Shown: positions 35,558 through 46,714, counted from the first letter of the stretch. The stretch is DNA of 64,000 nucleotides from Rhizobium sp. ASV20 (GCF_016429015.1 NZ_JAELTU010000008.1:1-64000); one strand, 5' to 3'. A program made the numbers and translations. The notes: generated from the sequence alone by a model not told the origin.

Positions 35558-36131
35558 ATGCTTTTTGAAAGGCTGAAGATAGCAGGCCCGGCTTTGATAA
35601 CGCCGAAAAGATTCGGCGATGTCCGGGGCTGGTTTGTGGAAAGCTTTCGGGTGGCGGTCTTCGAGGCAGAAGTCGACTATTATAAATTTGTCCGGGACAA
35701 TTCGTCGATGTCAGCCGAGGTTGGCACGGTCCGAGGCCTGCATTTCCAGCTGGAGCAAAGGTACAGGGGAAGCTCGTCTCCTGCACGTCGGGGGCTCTGC
35801 TCGACGTGGCAGTCGATATCCGTACCGGCTCGCCGACCTTCGGCCAGTTCGTCGCCGAGGAGCTTGCTGCGGCGAACGGCCGGCAGTTGTGGGTGCCGCC
35901 GAGCTTTGCGCACGGTTTCTGCACGCTGCAGCCGAACACGGTCATCAGCTACAAGGTCACCGATACTACAGCCCTGAGCATGATCGCGGGCTGGCATGGG
36001 ATGATCCGGACGTGAATATAGGTTGGCCCGTCTCGCCCGGGAACGCTATCCTTTCCGACAACGACCGCAAGCAGCCGACACTGGCCAATCTTGGCCATGC
36101 CTTTCAATATAAGGCGGCTCCGGTCCGCTGA
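35558..36131 (+). pseudogene. rmlC: dTDP-4-dehydrorhamnose 3,5-epimerase, frameshifted
   Basis: Three frames together give a nearly full-length RmlC (about 190 codons): FGDVRGWFVESF, the HFQLE region, then after a shift near 35757 VAVDIRTGSPTFGQFVAEEL and FAHGFCTLQPNTVISYKVTD, and after another near 35965 SPEHDRGLAWDDPDVNIGWP. The two indels disable it. AAGGGAG precedes the ATG. It starts the decayed rhamnose block. Confidence 0.92.
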
Positions 36132-36150
36132 TCTCGGTAGGGGAAACAGT

Positions 36151-37141
<991 letters not shown>

Positions 37142-37165
37142 GTCTCGTCGGAATGGGGGAAATCA

Positions 37166-37415
37166 ATCAAGGGCATAACCCTCACGGGTGGTAGCGGCAC
37201 ACGCCTGCATCCGATGACACATTGATGCTCGCCGGCATCCGTGATGTGTTGATCATATCCTCGCCTCGTGATCTGACGTTGTTCTAGGCCCTTCTCGGAG
37301 ATGGTTCGCGGTGGAGCATTTCGCTTTCCCATGCGGAGCAGCCTTCGCCGGATGGACTTGCGCAGGCCTATATCATCGGCGCCGATTTTGTGGGCGACCA
37401 GCCCGCTTCGGCTAG
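37166..37415 (+). pseudogene. rmlA: Glucose-1-phosphate thymidylyltransferase remnant
   Basis: KGITLTGGSGTRLHPMT is the RmlA N-terminus with the start codon changed to ATC (37166). About 20 codons (the KQLLPVYDKPMIYY region) are missing before LMLAGIRDVLIIS, a stop interrupts DLTLF-ALLGDGS, and the gene is cut off after GADFVGDQP, where Tn3 remnant sequence begins. Confidence 0.88.
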
Positions 37416-37934
37416 ATCAGCCGATCGAGAGGCACTAGACCATCGGTCAAGCCGATGGCGCCCTCTTGTGCCCAGGCAGCAAGTTCGAGCCGTAATGGCT
37501 TTGGTCAAATCGAGGAAGCCGTGGTGCTGTTTGATCGTGGCCAAATGCTCGTATTGTATGGCTCCCCGGCGGCCAAAGAGCGCGATCACTTCGGCGTTGG
37601 CCTTTACCTGCTCGGCAAAATGATCGAGCATGACGGCGGGCAGCAGTTCTTCGCGATGCTGATACCGACCTGAAAACCTCAAACAGCAAAGCTGCAGCGC
37701 ATAGCTTAGCCGGGTCTCCGGCGACCGGCATTGATTCACAACGGCAGGTTCATCGGAGTCGAGCGTATAGAGATGCAAGACCTCGGCTTCCGTGCCCGGC
37801 AACGGCAAGGTTGCATTTCTTGCTTTCTGGTTATGGAAATTCGCGCCGGAATTCAAAATCCTTTCAGAAACTGCTTGCCTTACGATGGAGTATTGAAAGA
37901 GGATTGTGAAAGGATTTTCGCCTCGATTCATCAC
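37368..37934 (-). pseudogene. tnpA: Tn3-family transposase N-terminal fragment (DUF4158)
   Basis: The minus-strand frame contains LSYALQLCCLRFSGRYQ, then [21 protein letters not shown] and [19 protein letters not shown], which follow the DUF4158 pattern (QLCxLRxxG, QL.., REHL..GF) of Tn3 transposases. The start and everything after ~130 residues are lost. It points away from the resolvase remnant at 37981, the divergent tnpA/tnpR layout of classical Tn3. Confidence 0.72.
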
Positions 37935-37980
37935 GGGAATTGGCGGGGTTGCGCAAACTACCGTTGATGAAAGGACCCCG

Positions 37981-38200
37981 ATGTTGACCAGCTACGCCCC
38001 GGTGAGCAAGGGAGACGAGTAATCGAACATGAGGCCTAAGCTCGCGCCTTGTCCGCCGTTGGCTGCGCGCGTGTTCGAAGAAAGGGCGTCCGGCGAACGC
38101 TGGGATCGACCCCAACTGCACCGCATGCTCGATCAGTTGCGCCACGGCGACACCGTGATCGTGTGGAAGCTGGATCGCCTGCCGCGCTCGTTGAAAGAAC
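37981..38200 (+). pseudogene. tnpR: Tn3-type resolvase N-terminal fragment
   Basis: MLTSYAPVSKGDE-stop-SN, then VFEERASGERWDRPQLHRMLDQL and GDTVIVWKLDRLPRSLK: the serine recombinase catalytic domain with an early stop at 38020-38022, a missing segment between SN and VFEE, and truncation after the RSLK helix. The catalytic Ser is still present in APVSKGD. Together with the fragment above it marks a second, unrelated Tn3 remnant. Confidence 0.82.
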
Positions 38201-38600
38201 CCGCATCTGAAATCCTGCCCGAAATTGCCGAGCAGGTCGTTCACCGGTTCATGGATCAGCAATATCGTCAAACTCTTTATCAGCCGGTTAGAATGCTCGG
38301 CGACAAGACCCGGCGTCAAGCCGCGAAACCAACCACTGGCCGCCGCAAGATCGCCGAACGGCTCAAATATCTCGAAAACTAGTCTTCACGGCAGCCCGAC
38401 TCAGCATATCCTATGGCAACATACAGTTTCGAGTGGATGTGGCGCGAACTGAACATCCTCGATCTCCGTCACTAGCCGTTAGCGTATATCGCTATCTCAA
38501 CAATATACTGAGGCCAGGAATAACGGGTGCAGCCGCATTATCCCACTATCGCATCCGTAACAACGAGGAGCCCACTCTGTCCATATGCGATAGCCCGGTG
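38201..38600. other. Unassigned debris between the resolvase remnant and galE
   Basis: About 400 bases. Open frames on both strands exist (to 38382 plus; to 38319 minus) but none has a recognisable domain or ribosome site. It looks like eroded mobile DNA. Confidence 0.4.
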
Positions 38601-39623
38601 TCAGCCCTTGGCCTTCCCGGCAGCGTTGTCGAACGATTGATAAAAATGCCATGTGCTTGAGCACATGTCATCAAGCGTCCGGCTGGCTGTCCAGCCCAGG
38701 ACGAGCATGGCCTTGTCAGGATTTGCAAAGCATGCAGCAACGTCGCCGGGGCGGCGTGGCGCGACATTGAAAGCCACTTTCTGACAGCTTGCCTTCTCGA
38801 ATGACTTGATCATCTCCATCACGCTGTAGGCCTGACCCGTGCCCAGATTGAATGCGTGCCATCCCGCGTTCGAGATCAGAAACTGCAGGGCCATCGCATG
38901 GCCCTCGGCCAGATCCATCACGTGGATATAATCCCGCAAGCCGGTACCGTCGGGCGTTTCGTAATCGTCGCCGAAGATACTGAGAACCGTTCTCTCACCC
39001 GTGGCGACCTGCGCTATGAAAGGCATGAGATTATTGGGCTTGCCGGCCGGCCGCTCACCGAGGCGAGCCGTTTCATGGGCACCCGCCGGATTGAAATAGC
39101 GCAGACAGGCGATATGCCAGCCTCCATCTGAGGCGGCGACATCGCTGAGCATTTCCTCTATATGCAGCTTGCTCCGCCCGTAAGGGTTTGTGGCGCTTGT
39201 GGGATGGTTCTCGTCGATCGGCAGATATTGAGGTTGGCCGTAAACCGTTGCGCTGCTGCTGAAAACCAGTGTCTTGATGCGCTCGGCCTCCATCGCCTCC
39301 AGAAGACTGATCGTCCCCTGGACGTTGTTTGCATAGTAGTCGATGGGTTTTTCAACCGATTCGCCGACGGCTTTCAGACCGGCAAGATGCACGACGGCCT
39401 CGATCTGCTGGCTTCGAAGCGTGCTTTGCAGGAAAGCGGTATCGCGTATGTCTCCACGCACGAAAACACATTTTTCATCGGTGATGGCATTGATCTGGCC
39501 GGCGACGCTGGCGCTGCTGTTCGACAGGTTGTCATAGAGGACGACGCTATGACCCATTTGCGCGAACACCACGGCGATATGGCTGCCAATATATCCAGTG
39601 CCGCCCGTCAAAAGAATTTTCAT
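38601..39623 (-). CDS. galE: UDP-glucose 4-epimerase
   Basis: A 340-residue extended SDR: LLTGGTGYIGSHIAV, YDNLSNSSASV, VHLAGLKAVGESVEKP, SSSATVYGQP, NPYGRSKLHIEEML (YxxxK) and YFNPAGAHETARLGERP, ending with PRRPGDVAACFANP. It interconverts UDP-glucose and UDP-galactose (or the N-acetyl forms). The start at 39623 begins the NAD motif; the longer frame would translate a hexanucleotide repeat. It is the only apparently intact gene within the decayed block 35.5-43.35 kb, and a second GalE homologue (exoB) lies at 50.5 kb. Confidence 0.92.
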   Translation of the reverse strand: MKILLTGGTGYIGSHIAVVFAQMGHSVVLYDNLSNSSASVAGQINAITDEKCVFVRGDIRDTAFLQSTLRSQQIEAVVHLAGLKAVGESVEKPIDYYANNVQGTISLLEAMEAERIKTLVFSSSATVYGQPQYLPIDENHPTSATNPYGRSKLHIEEMLSDVAASDGGWHIACLRYFNPAGAHETARLGERPAGKPNNLMPFIAQVATGERTVLSIFGDDYETPDGTGLRDYIHVMDLAEGHAMALQFLISNAGWHAFNLGTGQAYSVMEMIKSFEKASCQKVAFNVAPRRPGDVAACFANPDKAMLVLGWTASRTLDDMCSSTWHFYQSFDNAAGKAKG

Positions 39624-39645
39624 CGAAAGCCCGTCGAGGTTGTGT

Positions 39646-39669
39646 CCAATGCCAATGCCAATGCCAATG
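39646..39669 (-). repeat. Four tandem CCAATG hexamers before galE
   Basis: CCAATG repeated four times without a mismatch, starting 23 bases upstream of the galE start codon. In the galE frame it would read Gly-Ile repeated. Copy-number change here could alter spacing or translation, but four copies are few. Confidence 0.7.
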
Positions 39670-39747
39670 CCATTTCTACCTATCATATATAGTGAGTTAG
39701 GGCCGCCGCGCCAATCGCAAAGATACCCTGAAGAGTCGTGCCAGGCT

Positions 39748-40241
39748 CTACCGCTGCGACAGAAACAGCTGAGTCCCGAAGCCGATGAAGACGATCGTGA
39801 GGCCGATATCGATCTTGCGTTTGACTCTGAGGTAACCTGTCGTGGCGGCCGGATGGGTAATCAGGCTGATCAGGCATACATGGTAAAGGGTCGAGATCGT
39901 CGCCGTGAAGAGCGATGCGACGAAAAGCGCCGACTTGGGGTTGGCGAGGTTGGTGGCAAGCCCCATCCGATAGGCCCTCGCCAGAGGAACCGTGGTGCGT
40001 GCCGTTACCATCTCAGGCACCATGCCGCGCGCCTTGTGGAGATCGAGGAATACCTTCAGACCGAGCCAGCCTGCCACGCCTCAGCAGAAGGTGCCGGTCA
40101 GCGTTCCGCTGGTAGCGACGATCGCCACCTTGCGCGGCGTTGTCAGGCAGCAACGGATAATGAGCAGGGTGTTTGTCCCGGGGTGATGCAGGCGATCGTC
40201 CATATTGCCGCGACGGAAATGAGGAAAATTGGCATTCCCAT
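39748..40241 (-). pseudogene. LysE-family exporter remnant
   Basis: Minus-strand pieces: MGMPIFLISVAAIWTIACITPG, a frameshift in the conserved PGPN motif, then LLIIRCCLTTPRKVAIVATSGTLTGTFC, a stop in place of Trp (about 40081), and GVAGWLGLKVFLDL ... RMGLATNLANPKSALFVASLF, ending early. It is unlike the LysE copy inside the transposon at 20.3 kb. Confidence 0.82.
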
Positions 40242-40347
40242 GGTGAGCTTTCGGCAAAAACATGCCCCGGAAACGGAGATCCGGTCAATACGCCTTTGCT
40301 ATGCCTCCCGCCCGATTTCTCAGCCTGCATCCAAACGTGGGATAATC

Positions 40348-40542
<195 letters not shown>

Positions 40543-40561
40543 CTATCGACCGTACTGGGGG

Positions 40562-41321
40562 CAGATCGCGTTGCATCGGGCTTACAATATCACCAGGATC
40601 GTGGGCTCGCTGCGTTCCTCCGTCCAGATGGAGTTTGCCATCGACGAGGAAGTCGCCCATATAGCGCTTGGTAACACGGTCGTCTGGGAAGTGGCCCCAG
40701 CCGGTAATATCCTCTTCCTTAAGGCGCGAGAGAATCAGCCGGTCACGAACATCTCCTTGGTCACAACACGTCGTGATGGTTCGACGGGCAGTTACCAGAT
40801 GGAATTGACGGCCCGAGATGATCCGGTTGCAGCGGGCTAGGACACTTATTTCCATGTCAAATATCGTTCTCCGGCCGATGATACGGAACGCCGTCGTCAG
40901 GAGGCGCTCGCACGAAGCCAGGCAGCACAAGCTGGACAAGCAGACACGGTACTGGCTTTGCAAGAGCAATATGGGCCTCGCAACTGGCATTATTCGGCAG
41001 AGGGATCAGGAGCCTTGGAACCGAAGGCAATCTATGACAACGGCAAGATCACGACCATCGCCTTCATCGGCAATCTATGTGGAAAACTCCGACGGCACCG
41101 AGAGCCTGGTATCTAAGTCGGTTGCCGGTGATCTTGTGCTCGTTCATGCGATCAGTCGCAAATTCATTCTGCGGCGGGGAGGAGACGTTCTCTGCATCTT
41201 CAACGAAGCCCACAATCCGACGGGCATCAATCCCAACACCAGTACAACATCGCCTTCGGTGGAGCGCGTCATGAAAGCGCATACGGCTGGTGCCGCAACA
41301 GTAGGAGCCCATGGCGGATGA
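40562..41321 (+). pseudogene. virB9: Type IV secretion protein VirB9 remnant
   Basis: RIVGSLRSSVQMEFAIDEEV, IALGNTVVWEVAPAGNILFL, TTRRDGS, a TAG stop at AAG-stop-DTYFHVKYRS, YGPRNWHYSAEGSGALEP, then after a frameshift near 41060 AIYVENSDGTESLV and FILRRGGDVLCIFNEAHNP. This is the outer-membrane core-complex subunit VirB9 with its start missing, one nonsense codon and one frameshift. The reading runs into the virB10 start as in intact operons. Confidence 0.88.
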
Positions 41322-42377
41322 GGCGGAAGACCGGATCCCAGGTGAACGTGCTGAGACGGATGTCAGCCCGCGGACCGACGCCAGTCCATTCCTGAGGGGC
41401 GGTGCCGTGGTTCTTGCGATGGTCGCTTTTGTTGGGATTTCGCTGTGGTCGATGCGTGACCGGCAAAAGACGGAGACGACAAAGCCCGACCATGCCGTTA
41501 TTCGCCAGACGGCTGACTTCGAGCCCGCGAAGGAAGAGGTAGAGCTGGCTGCACCGCTTCCCGACGTGCTTCTACCGACGCCTGCGCCAAAGCAACAGCT
41601 CACACCTGCTGAGGACACTTTGTTGGACTCTGCCCGCCGGTGATGGCTTATAATGGACAGCAGTCCTCATCGCAACGCCGCGACACAGCCGCCGCCATGT
41701 CGCAAGACCCTGGTTCCAATTATCTCCCCGTTCCAGGCAGCCTCGAGGACGCTCCACCTTAAACTGAGGATCAGCGTTTCAACAGAATATTGACGCCGAC
41801 CCATCCGGAAAGACCACGCGCCAGCATGCTCGGCAATCGTGATGTGCTCTCCAATAACGGCCGGGTGGTTCTGATGGAGAAAGGAACCCAGATCGTTGGA
41901 GAATATCGAGGCGGCTTGAACCGCGGCTGGAAGTGTCTGTGCGTGCTTTGGAACCGCGCAAAGACGCCAAAAGTTGTGATGATTACACTCGCCTCGCCCG
42001 CAACGGACGCACTTGGACGGGCTGGCATGGATGGCTACGTAGACACGCATTGGTGGGAGCGCTTCCGCAGCGCCATCCTGCTCTCCATCGTTGGTGATGC
42101 GACGACCTATGCCGGTAGCCGGCTGCAGGATAGTGACGTTCAAGCGCAGAATACGACGACGGCTGGCCAACGCGCAGCAACGACCGCTGTCGAGCAATCT
42201 ATCAAGATTGTGCCGACATTGACAAAGCATCAGCGCGAACTCGTCTCGATATTTGTCGCCCGCGATCTCGATTTTTCCGACGTCTATAGCCTGCGTGTCA
42301 CTGAACCTCGCAACAGGATCCTCGGTCGGGCGATATTGGGGGATTTCAGGCCCCGATCGACGCTCGTGACGAAGTAG
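41311..42377 (+). pseudogene. virB10: Type IV secretion protein VirB10 remnant
   Basis: An N-terminal ATG frame (41311-41643) has the single membrane segment GGAVVLAMVAFVGISLW and a Pro-rich stretch. It then shifts frame to MAYNGQQSSSQRRDTAAAMS, hits a stop at 41761, and resumes as RFNRILTPTHPERPRASMLGNRD. Here the ~35-residue segment between two NRD motifs is deleted, followed by VLSNNGRVVLMEKGTQIVGEY, AKTPKVVMITLASPATDALG, DGYVDTHWWERF and the end FRPRSTLVTK. It would span the envelope if intact. Confidence 0.9.
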
Positions 42378-42384
42378 GGGGAAG

Positions 42385-43352
42385 ATGGCGGAAGCTTCAG
42401 ATGCTGGCGTCGTGCGCGAATTGCTTTTGCCACTATCTCGCTTCTTGAAGGATACGTCGCTCTATGAGATCGTCGTTAACCACCTGGCTGAAGTCCTGAC
42501 TGAGGGCGTGGAGGGATCGCGGCACAGTGCACTGGCGGATCTTAGCTTCGGGAAGCTCATGCGTCTGGCTCGAGTCATTGCGAGCTATTCGAACCAGGCA
42601 ATCAACGAGGCCCGGCCGCTCTTGTCGGCCTTCTTGCCAGATGAAGATCGGATTCAAATCGTTGTTCCGCCGACAACGAGCGAGGGCACGGTCAGCGTCA
42701 CGATCAGAAAGCCGTCGTCAGTGACGCTGACGTTAGATGATCTCGAAGCGGGTGGGTTATTTTCCCATGTCTCCTCGCCGAACCGTTCTGTCGAATCCTC
42801 CAATACGAAGTTGGACAAGATCCTTAAGGCAAGCAATTACGCGACGTTTCTGCGCGCGGCGGTGCTTGCGCTCAAGAATATCATTATCTCGGGCGCGACC
42901 GGATCGGGCAAGACCGCGCTGTCGAAGGCATTGATCCGGGATATCCCGGAGCATGAGCGGATAATCTCGATCGAGGATACGCCAGAGCTGGTCATCTCAC
43001 AGCTCAATCACGTCAGGCTTTTCTATTCGAAAGGAGGGCAGAAGCTGGCGAAAATCAGCGCGAAGGATTTGCTTGAATCGTGCCTCAGGATGCGACCCGA
43101 TCGCATTCTTTTACAGGAGCTGCGCGACGGTTCGGCCTTCCATCACATTCGCAATGTCAATTCAGGGTATCCCGGATCGATCACAACGGTGCACGACGAT
43201 TCCGCGGCGCTGAGATTTGAGCATCGGACGGAGGTCGTCACCTTGAGCGCAGCGATATTCATAGTTTGGTCGATGTCGCGATCGATATCATTGTCCAGTG
43301 CAAGCGGATCGACGGGCGGTTTCGGGTAAACGAGATTTATCTTGAGCGATGA
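42385..43352 (+). pseudogene. virB11: Type IV secretion ATPase VirB11, 3' frameshift
   Basis: The first ~280 codons are an open VirB11: LYEIVVNHLAEVLTE, Walker A IISGATGSGKTALSKAL, the Asp box ISIEDTPEL, and MRPDRILLQELRDG with the His box SGYPGSITTVHDD. Near 43240 the frame shifts, and the remaining conserved end (VDVAIDIIVQCKRIDGRFRV, then NEIYLER) is found in another frame ending at 43352. With no partner genes intact it cannot work. The stop abuts the convergent O-antigen gene. Confidence 0.87.
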
Positions 43353-44738
43353 TCATGCTCTCACGACCGCTTCTTTCCGGTTCCCGTTAGACATCATCAA
43401 GTACTCCCCCTTCAGCCGCATATGACACCAACAGGCGAAAGCCGAGGAGGCGAAGGCGAGGCTTTCGCCGATCGCGAGGCGATTGTTGGAGTTGCTGAGC
43501 ATGGTCAGTGAGAAGAAGACCAGGCATAGGACATAGGCGTGCCAGGCTGCGCGCGGGATAATCCCTGCCTTGCGGGCTCTCCATGCCGCGCGGAGGAAGA
43601 CACCGAGCATCAGGGCCATGACGGCCGCGCCGAACAGGCCGAAGCGCACCAGGATTTCCAGATAGCCGTTGTGCAGCAGCGTATATTGAATGTGCGAATA
43701 GCGCGTCTCCGCCCAACGCTCGAGCCATTGGTTGCCCCAGCCGAAGATCGGCGCGGAGGAGAAGACCTCCCAGCTGTTGGCCCAGAGCTGCAGGCGCTCG
43801 TCCATCGATACCGGGGTGTTGGCGGAGCTGATCGCATTTGAAACGACACCGCCCACATCGTGGCTGCCGGTGACGCCTTCCACCATGGAAAGGGCGGCCG
43901 ATACGGTCGGCCCGGCCGTCTTGTCGAGATTGTGCCGGACGCCGTAAATGCCGGCGACGAGCAGTGCGGCGACGGCCACGATGGCGATGACGCCGCTTTT
44001 CATGCGCAGATAGGTCAACGTGACGAGTGCGAGCAGCGGCATGGTGATGCCGAGCGAGAGCCAGACACCTTTCGATTTGGCGCCATAGATGGCGATGAAA
44101 CAGAGCGCGAAGATGAAGGGCGAAGCGATATAGGCGAAGCGCGCAATCCGGCGGTCGCTGGACTTTTCCGTCAGGTAATGCAGCAGCCAGAACAGGGTGA
44201 AGATTATGATCATGCCACAGGCGACGGCGCCGTGGATCTGGTTGTTCATGATCAGCGGGCGAATGGTCTCGCCGGCGAACACTTCGTGCAGATGCTGGGT
44301 GGCCACCAGCATGATCAGAACCATCGCGAAATAGGCCGCGATGATCTTCTCCATCACCTCTTCATAGAGCAGGAAGGCGACACCCATGATGGGGAAGAAG
44401 AAGGGGAAAGCATAGAGCCAATCCGAAGCGCCGATATCGTGCTGCGGCGTCAGCCAACAGATGATCGCGAAGCGAACCATGACGTAAAATGCCCAGCCCA
44501 TGCAGAGCCAGCCGACCCAGTCCGTTCGCGGCTTAACCGGCGCTTTCATGTAATAGTAGAGGGCGATCAGCGAGAGCAGCGCGGTCGCATAACGGTAGGC
44601 ATCGCTTTCGACGACGGTCGGCGAAGCCACCAGCAGCCAAAGCAGACCACCGATGATTGCCATGGCCTTTGGCATGACGCTCGATGCCTTGGTCATGGCC
44701 GGAGCGCGGGCGGCTGGATCGGCAGATAGTATGTTCAT
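43353..44738 (-). CDS. O-antigen ligase/polymerase family membrane protein
   Basis: A 461-residue polytopic protein with 10-12 hydrophobic helices and the Wzy_C/WaaL-type periplasmic loop; the conserved end of that loop reads FGWGNQWLERWAETRYSHIQYTL. Two extended periplasmic stretches hold the catalytic Arg/His region (ERLQLW, YSHIQYTLLHNGYLEIL). In an ABC-exported O-antigen system such as this one, the enzyme most likely ligates the chain to lipid A-core. The ATG at 44738 is preferred over a 40-codon upstream extension. Confidence 0.82.
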   Translation of the reverse strand: MNILSADPAARAPAMTKASSVMPKAMAIIGGLLWLLVASPTVVESDAYRYATALLSLIALYYYMKAPVKPRTDWVGWLCMGWAFYVMVRFAIICWLTPQHDIGASDWLYAFPFFFPIMGVAFLLYEEVMEKIIAAYFAMVLIMLVATQHLHEVFAGETIRPLIMNNQIHGAVACGMIIIFTLFWLLHYLTEKSSDRRIARFAYIASPFIFALCFIAIYGAKSKGVWLSLGITMPLLALVTLTYLRMKSGVIAIVAVAALLVAGIYGVRHNLDKTAGPTVSAALSMVEGVTGSHDVGGVVSNAISSANTPVSMDERLQLWANSWEVFSSAPIFGWGNQWLERWAETRYSHIQYTLLHNGYLEILVRFGLFGAAVMALMLGVFLRAAWRARKAGIIPRAAWHAYVLCLVFFSLTMLSNSNNRLAIGESLAFASSAFACWCHMRLKGEYLMMSNGNRKEAVVRA

Positions 44739-44997
44739 GTGCGAGTCATCCAATGTCGTCGTCCCCCTTCGTCCACATTCGATATCCCTGTTTGGCCTGC
44801 CGAAGCGCTCATGACGGCCCCCTAGGAGCGCAAAGGGGCAGGAATACGGCGTTTTCACAGCGAGGTGCTATCTCGCCAGACGATTTCGCCGGATGCATGC
44901 CAGAGCGCTTCCGCTTTGCATTGAATCGCGCGCGCCATCTTCTTGTCTTTTATGCATTCCGGACGGAAACCCGCTGCGCGCTTTTCCCGGAATTGCT

Positions 44998-45591
44998 CTA
45001 ATGCGTTACTCCATCGCGCCGAACCACCTTCAAAACCGTCAGAATGATGATCTTGAGATCGAGGAGGAAGGAGCGGCGGCGTAGATATTCTTCGTCCAGT
45101 GCCACCTTTTGCGGAATCGGCAGCTCATCGCGGCCGTTGACCTGCGCCCAGCCGGTGAGGCCGGGGAGAAGCGCGTCGACGCCGCGCTCGGAGCGCAGCG
45201 CAATCAGATCATGCTGATTGAAAAGGGCAGGCCTGGGACCGACAATGCTCATTTCGCCCCTCAATATGCACAGGAGCTGCGGCAGTTCGTCGAGGCTGGA
45301 CTTGCGCAGAAAGGAACCGATCGGCGTCAGATAGATCTTGGGGTCTTTCAGCAGGTGCGTGGCGACAGCAGGCGTATCGGTGCGCATGCTGCGAAACTTC
45401 GGCATGCGGAAAATCTTATTTTCACGCCCGACCCGGTCGGACCAGTAGAGCACGGGGCCTGGAGACGTCAGCCTGACGGCAAGAGCGACGATCAGAATCG
45501 GAATGGAAAAGACGATGGCCGCGGCGAGGGCGGCGAGAAAATCGAAAATGCGCTTGGCGATCGTATAAAGCATCGTCTCTTGCAGTTGCAT
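44998..45591 (-). CDS. Initiating sugar-phosphate transferase (WcaJ/ExoY type)
   Basis: A 197-residue polyprenyl-phosphate hexose-1-phosphate transferase. It has one N-terminal reentrant helix (FDFLAALAAAIVFSIPILIVAL), KFRSMRTDTP, KSSLDELPQLLCILRGEMSIVGPRP, PGLTGWAQVNGRD and DLKIIILTVLKVV. It lacks the extra N-terminal helices of WbaP, so it is the short type. It puts the first sugar phosphate on undecaprenyl phosphate. The start is uncertain: ATG 45591, 45573 or an earlier one. In R. etli a similar enzyme (WreU) primes with QuiNAc and neighbours WreQ; the next gene here resembles that reductase. Confidence 0.85.
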   Translation of the reverse strand: MQLQETMLYTIAKRIFDFLAALAAAIVFSIPILIVALAVRLTSPGPVLYWSDRVGRENKIFRMPKFRSMRTDTPAVATHLLKDPKIYLTPIGSFLRKSSLDELPQLLCILRGEMSIVGPRPALFNQHDLIALRSERGVDALLPGLTGWAQVNGRDELPIPQKVALDEEYLRRRSFLLDLKIIILTVLKVVRRDGVTH

Positions 45592-45761
45592 CGTCTCCCG
45601 CACGAGGGCGGTAACGGCGGTTTGATATTTTGTGCATCTCATATTGCGGATGGGTGCACAACTGGCTTGCTCCAGATTCCCCGGTCTTGTTCCGGGCCGA
45701 TATCCGGTGCAAAGCATCGAGACAATGACGGCTGACATGAACGAGCGGAGGCAACGGACGG

Positions 45762-46697
45762 ATGATCCTGATAACCGGAGCGACGGGTTTTGTCGGGCAA
45801 GCGCTTTGCGCAGAGCTTGCGCAACGGCAGATGGCCTATCGGCCGGTGAGCCGTTTGCCGCGGCCGGGTTACATTGCCGTCGGCGCGATCGATGCCGTGA
45901 CCGATTGGTCCGACGCTCTAGCCGGCGTCGATGTCGTCATGCATTTGGCAGCGCGCGTTCATGTCATGAACGAAAGTGCCGCCGATCCGCTCGCCGCGTT
46001 TCGCGCCATGAATGTCGATGCTGCGGTCAATCTGGCACGTCAGGCAGCGAGAGCCGGCGTCAGGCGTTTCATCTTCCTGAGTTCGATCAAGGTCAACGGT
46101 GAGGAAACCGCACCGGGAAAGCCGTTCAGGGCTTCGGACGTGCCGCATCCTGAGGATGCCTATGGTCGTTCGAAGCTGGAGGCGGAGGAGGCTTTGATTG
46201 CCATTGGCGCGGAAACCGGCATGGAGATCATCATCATCCGGCCGCCGCTCGTTTACGGCCCCGGCGTGAAGGCGAATTTCGCCAGCCTGATGAAATGGGC
46301 ATCGAAACCGTTTCCCTGGCCGTTCGGGATGGTTCGAAACCGCAGGTCGCTCGTTTTCGTCGGCAATCTCGTCGATTTCATGCTGGTTTGCAGCGTGCAC
46401 CCAGCCGCCGGAAATCGCGTCTTTCTGGTCAGCGACGGAGTGGATCTCTCGATCGGCGAATTGATTGCCAAATTGTCGTCGGCGCAGGGAAAGAAGGCTC
46501 TGATGCTGCCAGTGCCGCCGGTGCTGCTGGAAGGACTTGCGGCTCTACTCGGACGCCGTGCGGCGGCGCGGCGTCTGCTCGGTTCGCTTCAGGTCGATAT
46601 CGGCGAGACGAAAGCGGCCACCGGCTGGTCGCCACCCTATTCGGTCGAGCGGGGGCTAGAGGCGACGGTTGCCGGTTCGGGGACGAGGGGCGGCTGA
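45762..46697 (+). CDS. NAD-dependent epimerase/reductase for a nucleotide sugar
   Basis: A 311-residue extended SDR: ILITGATGFVGQALCAEL, VMHLAARVHVMNESAADP, FIFLSSIKVNGEET, DAYGRSKLEAEEAL (YxxxK), IIIIRPPLVYGPGVKANF. It lacks UDP-galactose epimerase hallmarks and resembles reductases such as WbpV/WreQ, which make UDP-N-acetylquinovosamine from the 4-keto sugar. It is divergent from the initiating transferase, a pairing reported for the R. etli O-antigen genes. The QuiNAc assignment is inference. Confidence 0.75.
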   Translation: MILITGATGFVGQALCAELAQRQMAYRPVSRLPRPGYIAVGAIDAVTDWSDALAGVDVVMHLAARVHVMNESAADPLAAFRAMNVDAAVNLARQAARAGVRRFIFLSSIKVNGEETAPGKPFRASDVPHPEDAYGRSKLEAEEALIAIGAETGMEIIIIRPPLVYGPGVKANFASLMKWASKPFPWPFGMVRNRRSLVFVGNLVDFMLVCSVHPAAGNRVFLVSDGVDLSIGELIAKLSSAQGKKALMLPVPPVLLEGLAALLGRRAAARRLLGSLQVDIGETKAATGWSPPYSVERGLEATVAGSGTRGG

Positions 46698-46714
46698 ACC
46701 GGCTCTGGAACCCG

